Below, in pieces: positions 1-4,904 of a DNA stretch of 8,853 nt. The position numbers and the translations under genes are program-made. The notes beneath the pieces were generated by a model. That model saw only the letters and a program-made list of their open reading frames with translations, was not told where the DNA came from and made no database searches. Source of the DNA: an uncultured Acetatifactor sp. (lineage in GTDB: Bacteria; Bacillota; Clostridia; Lachnospirales; Lachnospiraceae); assembly GCA_910577035.1 (NCBI GenBank), contig CAJTKW010000107.1, forward strand, positions 1-8,853. Reading direction: 5' to 3'. Each line of letters starts with the position of its first letter. Positions within the stretch are counted from its first letter, which is position 1.

Positions 1-117
1 CCCCGGCATCACACCCCCCGCCTGTTCTATAGCTTCCTTCTGCTCTTGGCCGGCACCACAGGCAGTCAACATCGTTATCACGGAAACCACCATCGTTAAA
101 TACATTTTTGCTTTCAT
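1..117 (-). CDS. Lipoprotein, N-terminal 39 residues only
   Basis: This is the 5' end of a minus-strand gene that leaves the window at base 1. The reading begins MKAKMYLTMVVSVITMLTAC. It has a short basic n-region (K2, K4), a hydrophobic stretch at residues 5-19, and a lipobox L17-T18-A19-C20 followed by G-A-G. That is a textbook type II signal peptide, so the product should be exported, lipidated on Cys20 and held on the outer face of the cytoplasmic membrane. After the cysteine the visible chain is polar (QEQKEAIEQ) and then glycine-rich, as expected for a flexible linker. A purine-rich ribosome site (AGAGGG, bases 128-133 complement) precedes the ATG at 117. The mature domain is outside the window. 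A substrate-binding lipoprotein is possible but cannot be shown. The gene is divergent from the DUF6062 gene at 406. Confidence 0.85.
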   Translation of the reverse strand, partial: MKAKMYLTMVVSVITMLTACGAGQEQKEAIEQAGGVMPG

Positions 118-166
118 CGTTATGCTTCCCTCTCATCATTTTGTCCGGCCATATTTCTTCCTGCAC

Positions 167-175
167 ATTGTATCA
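167..175 (-). promoter_or_regulatory. Possible extended -10 promoter for the lipoprotein gene
   Basis: On the minus strand this reads TGATACAAT, an extended -10 element (TGn followed by TACAAT, five of six matches to TATAAT). It lies about 50 bp upstream of the lipoprotein ATG. No convincing -35 box is present at the right distance; the best hexamer is TTTTAA. An extended -10 can work without one. The rest of the 118-405 intergenic region has no clear plus-strand promoter, no riboswitch-like fold and no further gene. Confidence 0.35.
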
Positions 176-395
176 TATCTCCCTTCCTTTTAAAAGCTTG
201 TTCCGGAAATACGGCCTTCTGCCGCCTCCGGTAAATCAAACACTCCGCTGAAAGCACGGCACTTGGCTCATTGCTCGCGGGAATAAATCCCCTGTCAAAA
301 GAAAGGGTGGCAATTCTCTCCGTTTTGCGGTAAACTGAAAACAGAAAAAATACCGGCATACAACGCCTGAGCGGCAAGGTATCCTGTTAATACAT

Positions 396-400
396 GGAGG
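396..400 (+). promoter_or_regulatory. Ribosome binding site setting the DUF6062 start
   Basis: The bases GGAGG sit five bases before the ATG at 406. They overlap an in-frame ATG at 394, which itself has no purine-rich site upstream. The later ATG is therefore the better start, making the product 253 residues rather than 257. Confidence 0.75.
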
Positions 401-405
401 ATATA

Positions 406-1167
406 ATGAAGGAACAATTGTACACCATTCCCTTAAATGACGCGGTAGACGCAAACGACGAATGCCCTTTCTGCTTTATCGAACGAAGCATAGAACAGGA
501 TCTGCTGGATTTCGTGCTGGGCAGCAGCGCATCCTATATGGAAGCAGATATACGTGAGCTGACGGACAGGGCCGGCTTCTGCCGCCCTCACTTCCAGAAA
601 ATGTTCGACTACGGCAACACCCTGGGCAACGCCTGGATCCTGAAGACGCATTACCGACGGATGATCGGTGAAATGAAAAAGGAATTTGCCGGTTTTAAGC
701 CCGGAAAAAGCTCCCTGATGGGCAAACTCAAAAAAGGCGCCGAGAACGGCAATGCCATCGGCATGTGGGTACAGGAAAAGGAAAAGTCCTGCTATATCTG
801 CAATCAATATCAGGATACCTACCGGCGCTATCTGGACACCTTTTTCTACCTCTGGAAACAGGACTCCGATTTTCGGGAAAAGGTAACTAAAGGTAAAGGC
901 TTCTGTCTGTCCCATTTCGGCGACCTCTGCGAGGCAGCCGACGGGAAACTGAACGACCGGGAAAAAGAAGACTTTTACGGCTGCATGTTTCCTCTCATGG
1001 AGCGAAACATGGAACGCCTTGCCGAAGATGTGGCCTGGATGGTGGAAAAATTCGATTACCGCAATAAGGATGCAGACTGGAAGAATTCCAAAGACGCTAT
1101 CCAACGGGGCATGCAGAAATTAAAGGGCGGCTACCCTGCCGACGGACCTTACCACCCCTCCAAATAG
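406..1167 (+). CDS. DUF6062 family protein with duplicated Cys/His modules
   Basis: The product is a 253-residue soluble protein with no signal peptide or membrane segment. From memory it matches the uncharacterised DUF6062 family common in Clostridia; the C-terminal block FDYRNKDADWKNSKDA is the kind of signature I associate with that family. It holds two matching modules. The first has C20-P-F-C23 and then G-F-C59-R-P-H62-F. The second has C129-Y-I-C132 and then G-F-C167-L-S-H170-F. The spacing from CxxC to CxxH is nearly equal (36 and 35 residues). Each module offers three cysteines and one histidine, the right set for a zinc site, though a redox or iron-sulfur role is also possible. The segments between are helical and charged. 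The start at 406 is chosen because GGAGG lies five bases upstream. The gene converges with tetR, leaving only 41 bp between the stops and no clear terminator there. Family call is fairly sure; function is unknown. Confidence 0.85.
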   Translation: MKEQLYTIPLNDAVDANDECPFCFIERSIEQDLLDFVLGSSASYMEADIRELTDRAGFCRPHFQKMFDYGNTLGNAWILKTHYRRMIGEMKKEFAGFKPGKSSLMGKLKKGAENGNAIGMWVQEKEKSCYICNQYQDTYRRYLDTFFYLWKQDSDFREKVTKGKGFCLSHFGDLCEAADGKLNDREKEDFYGCMFPLMERNMERLAEDVAWMVEKFDYRNKDADWKNSKDAIQRGMQKLKGGYPADGPYHPSK

Positions 1168-1229
1168 CCCTCAGGCATATACCGGCTTCCTTTCCGTCCG
1201 GACTGCCCTCAGGCATATACCAGCTTCCT
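1167..1229. repeat. Direct repeat: duplicated tail of tetR
   Basis: A 25-base sequence at 1167-1191 recurs at 1205-1229 with one mismatch (G1184 versus A1222), a period of 38 bases. The right copy encodes the last residues of the TetR protein (KLVYA and stop on the minus strand). The left copy lies beyond that stop, would read KPVYA and stop, and touches the last base of the DUF6062 stop codon. It looks like a small local duplication of the gene's 3' end. Confidence 0.85.
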
Positions 1230-1811
1230 CACCATATCCAGGTAACCGCAGATTTCCTGATACAGCATTTCCGGTTGGAAGGAAGCGTCCTGAAGCCTTT
1301 CCGTCATCAGCCCTTTCATGGTAAAATCCAGCATTTTACGGAGTTTCTCCCCGTCCACATTCCCGGGAAGGCTGGTGTAGTCAATCTGAGCATTGATGGA
1401 TCGGTAGAGCTCCGCCAGGGCTTCCCGTTTCCCTTCGATGGCCAGCAGCGCCTCGCTGACATCCTCGGAGGTGCAGCGGTTAATAAACTGCTGCATATAG
1501 GGATAGCCCCGCATGGCGTGCATACGGGCACACTCTGTCTGCTTCATGACCTCAAACAGGTCCTTCTCGCCGGAATCCACTGTGTTGCGGAGCTCCAGCC
1601 GCATATATTTCACACTGTAATCATAGATAAAATCATATACGCCAATTTTATTTACAAAATAATGGAACAGGAGACCTTTGCTGATAGCGGCTTCCCTGAC
1701 TATATCATCCGTGCTGGCATGACGATACCCCTGAAGGGCAAACACCTTCAGGGCAGCATTGATCATTCTGTCCTGCTTTTCTTTCTTTAAATCAAAAAAC
1801 TTGGCATTCAT
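1209..1811 (-). CDS. TetR/AcrR family transcriptional regulator
   Basis: A 200-residue one-domain-plus-sensor repressor of normal TetR length. The N-terminal DNA-binding domain is clear: residues 12-32 form the first helices (RMINAALKVFALQGYRHAS). The helix-turn-helix follows at about 34-52 (TDDIVREAAISKGLLFHYF), including the family pattern S-K-G-xx-F/Y-xY-F before the fourth helix (NKIGVYDFIYDY). Residues 60-200 are helical with no recognisable ligand motif, as usual in this family, so the inducer cannot be predicted. The ATG at 1811 is supported by GGGAG seven bases upstream (complement of 1819-1823). It is divergent from the small acidic membrane protein at 1972, and the shared region carries candidate operators. 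TetR proteins usually repress their own gene and a divergent neighbour, which is the inference here. The stop sits inside a duplicated 25-base sequence. Confidence 0.95.
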   Translation of the reverse strand: MNAKFFDLKKEKQDRMINAALKVFALQGYRHASTDDIVREAAISKGLLFHYFVNKIGVYDFIYDYSVKYMRLELRNTVDSGEKDLFEVMKQTECARMHAMRGYPYMQQFINRCTSEDVSEALLAIEGKREALAELYRSINAQIDYTSLPGNVDGEKLRKMLDFTMKGLMTERLQDASFQPEMLYQEICGYLDMVRKLVYA

Positions 1812-1832
1812 AAAATAACTCCCATTCCAATG

Positions 1833-1861
1833 AATATAATCATATCATAAATTGACCTCAA
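1833..1861 (-). promoter_or_regulatory. Probable tetR promoter
   Basis: Read on the minus strand there is a -35 box TTGAGG (complement of 1856-1861) and a -10 box TATATT (complement of 1833-1838), separated by exactly 17 bases. They match the vegetative consensus at four and five of six positions. Transcription would begin near 1826, leaving a leader of about 15 bases that contains the GGGAG ribosome site. The -35 box lies within an inverted repeat. Confidence 0.5.
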
Positions 1862-1862
1862 T
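1851..1862. promoter_or_regulatory. Candidate TetR operator (inverted repeat)
   Basis: The sequence ATTGACCTCAAT is an inverted repeat with perfect 5-base arms (ATTGA/TCAAT) and a 2-base centre. It overlaps the predicted -35 box of tetR, where a bound repressor would block polymerase. Binding by this TetR is inferred only from position and symmetry; TetR operators are often longer than this. Confidence 0.4.
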
Positions 1863-1961
1863 AGAAACCGTAAACCATAAAATTTTCCTAAATTTGTATA
1901 TACTCCCTTTTCATTTCTGCAAAATAGTATTAATATGGTAATATCTTAATTGAAACCGAAA
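1860..1961 (+). repeat. Repeated GAAACCG motif in the divergent promoter region
   Basis: A 14-base sequence centred on GAAACCG occurs at 1860-1873 and again at 1948-1961, matching at 12 of 14 bases and 88 bp apart in the same orientation. The first copy abuts the inverted repeat by the tetR promoter. The second lies just before the ribosome site of the small membrane protein gene. Paired placement suggests binding sites for one regulator, but this is inference. Confidence 0.4.
1908..1936 (+). promoter_or_regulatory. Possible promoter of the small membrane protein gene
   Basis: TTTTCA (1908-1913) and TAATAT (1931-1936) are 17 bases apart, each with four of six matches to the -35 and -10 consensus. 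The region is very AT-rich and a second TAATAT occurs at 1939-1944, so the exact boxes are uncertain. Confidence 0.35.
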
Positions 1962-1971
1962 GGAGCACCCT

Positions 1972-2325
1972 ATGGCAAAAAAATTTGGAAAATTTCTTCT
2001 TGTTACCGCTGCGGTATGCACAGCTGCTGCTGCAATCCACCATTATATGCAGAAAAAGGACGCTGCATCTACGGAACCCGAGGATGAGGATTACGATGAC
2101 TTCAGCGTGGATTCCCCCAACTATGTATCCCTGACTCCCGAAGCCGGGACCGACCAGAAGGAAACCTCCGGTGATGAGAACGCATCGAAAGAGGAGGGCT
2201 TTACTCCGCTGAAGGATGCGGTGGAAAATGCCACGGAAAAAGCTGATGATGCCATTGAAAATGTAGAAGAATTTTTTGATGAAGAAGACGGCTCTGACGA
2301 AGAGCCTGCCATCAGCGATAATTAA
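1972..2325 (+). CDS. Small membrane-anchored acidic protein
   Basis: A 117-residue protein of unknown function. Residues 1-7 are basic (MAKKFGK), residues 8-25 form one hydrophobic segment rich in Ala and Val, and HHYMQKKD follows. The remaining 90 residues are strongly acidic and look mostly disordered (EPEDEDYDDF and repeated E/D runs). An exception is a predicted amphipathic helix at about 78-103 (TPLKDAVENATEKADDAIENVEEF). Cys16 lies within the hydrophobic segment, but Val at the preceding position makes it a poor lipobox, so a single-pass anchor is likelier than a lipoprotein. I recall similar short membrane-anchored proteins in Lachnospiraceae without assigned function. The start is secured by AAAGGAG with about six bases of spacing. 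It is divergent from tetR, probably its regulator, and ends at a terminator 31 bases downstream. Confidence 0.8.
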   Translation: MAKKFGKFLLVTAAVCTAAAAIHHYMQKKDAASTEPEDEDYDDFSVDSPNYVSLTPEAGTDQKETSGDENASKEEGFTPLKDAVENATEKADDAIENVEEFFDEEDGSDEEPAISDN

Positions 2326-2356
2326 TCCACCGCCATGCGGCCAACATGCGGCGCAG

Positions 2357-2396
2357 AAGCACCTCCTGGAGGATTTCTTCCAGGGGGTGCTTTTTT
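2357..2396 (+). terminator. Rho-independent terminator of the small membrane protein gene
   Basis: A 14-bp stem (2357-2370 with 2379-2392, one G-T wobble) encloses an 8-base loop, and a run of six T at 2391-2396 follows. It lies 31 bases after the stop at 2325. On the minus strand there is no T run after the stem, so it acts in the plus direction only. Confidence 0.9.
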
Positions 2397-2462
2397 GCCC
2401 AGGGATGTGTATTGCCCAGGGATACGTATTGCCCAGGGATGCGCATTGCCCAGGGATGCGCA
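2395..2462. repeat. Four-copy 17-bp tandem repeat
   Basis: Four head-to-tail copies of a 17-base unit, TTGCCCAGGGATRYGYA, start at 2395, 2412, 2429 and 2446. Copies 3 and 4 are identical; copies 1 and 2 differ only at the R and Y positions. The first two bases are the end of the terminator T tract. Because 17 is not a multiple of three, and frames through it shift at each copy, it is unlikely to code. Each unit holds two short palindromes, CCCAGGG and the 8-base junction ATRCGYAT (intact at the ends of copies 2 and 3). Copies 3 and 4 together can fold as a hairpin with 7-bp arms TGCGCAT/ATGCGCA (2440-2446 and 2456-2462). Confidence 0.95.
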
Positions 2463-2498
2463 GGGAAATAAGCAGCTTTGCTGCACGCACCCCGGGGG

Positions 2499-2544
2499 GC
2501 GGGGAGGGAAGACGGCTCTTCCCTCCCCGCTTAAATATTTTTTT
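2499..2544 (+). terminator. Strong GC-rich hairpin with T tract
   Basis: A perfect 14-bp stem (2499-2512 with 2517-2530) closes a CGGC tetraloop. TTAAATA and seven T at 2538-2544 follow. In the plus direction this is a strong intrinsic terminator, although the only plus-strand gene upstream already has one at 2357-2396. It lies about 40 bases downstream of the stop of the minus-strand regulator gene at 2572. Read in that direction it lacks a T tract, so it could at most pause or protect that transcript. Confidence 0.75.
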
Positions 2545-2571
2545 AGGCGCCCCATGGCTTTTATCCGCTCT

Positions 2572-4002
2572 TTACAGCCAGACCTCCTTAAGGCGTCTGA
2601 TTCCCTCCCGGATCTGCTCATGACTTAAAGCGCCAAAACCCATGAGGACAGTGGCCGGCTCCGGCGGTGCAGTCCGGGCATCCGGCTCCATGTTTTCAGA
2701 AAGCCCGTACACCTTCACCCCTGCCTTCCCGGCATTCCTGACCAGCTCTTCCTCGGAAATACCCGTCTTTGCCTTCAAAAGAAGGTGCAGCCCCGCATTT
2801 TCTCCCGTTACGGCAAATTTTTTTCTGAAAGGGCGCAGCTCATCCAAGAGAAGTTCGTGTTTCCCCCGGTATATTTTTCTCATGCGGTTTAAATGCCGCT
2901 CGAAATAGCCGTCCCGGATAAATTCATTCAGAATGCTTTGATCAATTCTGGAGACCGTACAGGAATAGAAAAACAACTCCCGCTGATACTTTTCCAGCAG
3001 AATTTCCGGCAGCACCATAAAGCTGACCCGGATGGCAGGGGCAATGGCTTTTGAAAAGCTGCCGATATAAATCACTCTTCCATGCCCGTCCGTAGCCTGC
3101 AGCGCCGGAATGGGCTTCCCGTGATAACGGAACTCACTATCGTAATCATCTTCAATGATGTACCTGCCAGGGGCCTTATCCGCCCATCTCAGCAGTTCGA
3201 TGCGTCTGCCGATGGGCATAATGGTTCCCGACGGGAACTGGTGGGAGGGCATACAATAGACTGCGTCTGCGTCTGCCTTCTCCAGCTGCCCCACTTTCAT
3301 ACCGTTTTCATCCGCGTCCACCGTCACGATCTGGTAGGAAAAGGACTTTAAAATGCGGCAGGAACGCAGATACGTGGGATTTTCCATGGCAATGCGCACC
3401 TGCCTGCCCAGCAGCTTTTCCAGCAGCAGCAGCAGGTAATCGTTTCCCGCTCCCACAACAATCTGCTCCGGCCTGCAATTCACGCCCCGGGAAGAATGGA
3501 TATAACGGCTGATGGTCAGCCGAAGCTCATAATCCCCCTGGGGCTCTCCCCGGGAAAATAAATCACTGTTGGCATCCGTGAGAATATTACGGGTAATCCG
3601 CTTCCAGATACCAAAGGGAAATCCCGACATATCAATGTCATGGGGAGAGAAATCACAGATCCGTTCAGCTCCGCCGCTGTCCCGATCAGATGCCCTTATA
3701 TCTTCCCCCCTTTGCATTTCCGGGAATCCGCTGTCCTCTTCCATCTGTGCCAGCACCTCCATGGGACACACAAAATATCCCTTACAGGGCTTCGACTCAA
3801 TGTATCCTTCTGCCAGGAGCTGGCCGTAAGCATACTCTACCGTACTCCTTGCCACCTGAAGATATTCCGCCAGAGAACGCGTGGAGGGAAGCCTCTCTCC
3901 CGCAAGAAGCTTCCCGTCCCTGATCTCTTTCTTTATATGTTCATATATCTGCTCATACAGACGGCTTGCGCCGGCCTGCAGACGAATCGTCATATCGTAC
4001 AT
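2572..4002 (-). CDS. MocR/PdxR-type GntR regulator with aminotransferase domain
   Basis: A 476-residue protein of the usual MocR length. Residues about 10-78 are a GntR winged helix-turn-helix (LYEQIYEHIKKEIRDGKLLAGERLPSTRSLAE, then ARSTVEYAYGQLLAEGYIES). An acidic linker at about 85-115 leads to a fold-type I aminotransferase-like domain at about 130-476. That domain shows GAGNDYLL (194-201), ENPTY (207-211), PSHQFPSG (252-259), EDDYDSEFRY (284-293) and GSFSK (314-318), where Lys318 is the expected pyridoxal-phosphate Schiff-base lysine. Members sense pyridoxal phosphate or an amino compound and control vitamin B6, GABA or other amine genes. No pdxST or gabT lies here, so the target is unknown and no symbol is given. 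The gene starts 17 bp after the DUF2225 stop. Neither the ATG at 4002 nor the one at 3993 has a good ribosome site, so translation may depend on the upstream gene. Confidence 0.93.
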   Translation of the reverse strand: MYDMTIRLQAGASRLYEQIYEHIKKEIRDGKLLAGERLPSTRSLAEYLQVARSTVEYAYGQLLAEGYIESKPCKGYFVCPMEVLAQMEEDSGFPEMQRGEDIRASDRDSGGAERICDFSPHDIDMSGFPFGIWKRITRNILTDANSDLFSRGEPQGDYELRLTISRYIHSSRGVNCRPEQIVVGAGNDYLLLLLEKLLGRQVRIAMENPTYLRSCRILKSFSYQIVTVDADENGMKVGQLEKADADAVYCMPSHQFPSGTIMPIGRRIELLRWADKAPGRYIIEDDYDSEFRYHGKPIPALQATDGHGRVIYIGSFSKAIAPAIRVSFMVLPEILLEKYQRELFFYSCTVSRIDQSILNEFIRDGYFERHLNRMRKIYRGKHELLLDELRPFRKKFAVTGENAGLHLLLKAKTGISEEELVRNAGKAGVKVYGLSENMEPDARTAPPEPATVLMGFGALSHEQIREGIRRLKEVWL

Positions 4003-4019
4003 AGTTCAACGTCCGGTCT

Positions 4020-4862
4020 CTATTTTCCGGCCTTTTTCATTTCCTCGATAATCTGTTCCTTCAGATCCCTGGCCTTTTCCTTGGTACGGGCATTCGCCAT
4101 ACCTGACGCCAGAATGGAAGACACCAGACGGCTGGCCACATCAAACTTTTTCAGCTTTGTGGCAAGCACTGCCACCAGGTAATCTATGGTCACCTCATCC
4201 ATGCCGCACATAGGGAAACCCTCTGACTGCCTGGCTTCAATAAAGCCCTTATAGGCATTCTGGAGGTATTCCTCCTCCTGATTCTGCAGCTCCTCGATCT
4301 TCTTCGCGTCGCCGCCGTTCTCCTGCAGATTCTCCCTCCAGCCCCGCATCAGCCATCCGCTCTTTAAGCAGATAAACGCCTTTTCACTGGCTTTGGCCTT
4401 CTTTACCACGGCACAGACAAGGGACAGCTTATAACGCTCAAACGCCTGCTCATAGCCGTATACCTCGTCCTCATATTTCGTCATGTGCACGCTGTTGCTG
4501 ATCTTCTCTTTGATCAGCTTGGCCTGAGCACTGCCGATGGTGGTAAAATATCTGCTTATGGCCGCATATCCGCAGGAAGGGCAGAGGAGCACATCGTATT
4601 TCACGGAATCGATGCCTTCATACTTTGCGCGCAGGTCGGAATCCGTCCCCAGAAGCTTTGCCTTTCCCGTCTTCATGATCTTCGACGTGAACTCTTCCCC
4701 ACAGACAGGGCAGGAAAAGCTTTTATCATAGATCAAATCCTTTTCCATTACCTTGGGAGGCGCGGCAGGCGCCGCCTTCTTTTCCTCTTTCTCCTCCTCG
4801 TAAATATCCAGGCCCTCCAGTCCCCCGAGGCCAAAATCACCAAGTCCCGATAAAATACCCAT
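4020..4862 (-). CDS. DUF2225 family protein with zinc-ribbon cysteines
   Basis: A 280-residue cytoplasmic protein of the uncharacterised DUF2225 family found in Firmicutes. A glycine/leucine-rich start (GILSGLGDFGLGGLEGLDIY) and a charged Ala/Pro linker (22-37) precede the domain. C51-P-V-C54 and C94-P-S-C97 flank a 39-residue segment, the arrangement of a zinc ribbon. The rest (about 105-280) is helical with a repeated look (YEQAFERYKLSLVCAVVKKAKASEKAFICLKSGWLMR and so on), compatible with TPR-like packing. The start is placed at ATG 4862 because GAGGAG lies seven bases upstream; an in-frame GTG at 4877 would overlap that site and has only a weak one of its own. It lies 42 bp after glnS and 17 bp before the MocR-type gene, in the same direction, so co-transcription is likely. 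Function is unknown; a metal- or nucleic-acid-binding role would be a guess. Confidence 0.88.
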   Translation of the reverse strand: MGILSGLGDFGLGGLEGLDIYEEEKEEKKAAPAAPPKVMEKDLIYDKSFSCPVCGEEFTSKIMKTGKAKLLGTDSDLRAKYEGIDSVKYDVLLCPSCGYAAISRYFTTIGSAQAKLIKEKISNSVHMTKYEDEVYGYEQAFERYKLSLVCAVVKKAKASEKAFICLKSGWLMRGWRENLQENGGDAKKIEELQNQEEEYLQNAYKGFIEARQSEGFPMCGMDEVTIDYLVAVLATKLKKFDVASRLVSSILASGMANARTKEKARDLKEQIIEEMKKAGK

Positions 4863-4869
4863 GACAAAT

Positions 4870-4875
4870 CTCCTC
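4870..4875 (-). promoter_or_regulatory. Ribosome binding site setting the DUF2225 start
   Basis: The minus-strand GAGGAG is seven bases before ATG 4862. Its first base is also the last base of the alternative GTG start at 4875-4877, making the upstream start unlikely. Confidence 0.75.
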
Positions 4876-4904
4876 ACCTTTCATTTTATTTACTGACTCT
4901 TACT

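Noticed and set aside
433..1104. Long open frame of 223 codons antisense to the DUF6062 gene
   Set aside because: It is a shadow of a well-supported gene: no ribosome site, no recognisable domain, and it disappears outside the gene on the other strand.
2395..2462. CRISPR array
   Set aside because: The 17-bp units are head to tail with no spacers between them, and no cas gene is present.
2472..2484. Minus-strand terminator for the MocR-type gene (GCAGC/GCTGC hairpin followed by TTATTT)
   Set aside because: The stem has only 5 bp and the T tract is interrupted; too weak to list as a terminator.
1930..2490. Minus-strand open frame of 186 codons across the small membrane protein gene and the repeats
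   Set aside because: It runs through a terminator and a non-triplet 17-bp repeat, and opposes a gene with a strong ribosome site; its repeated IPGQ/SLGN pattern is just the DNA repeat in shifting frames.
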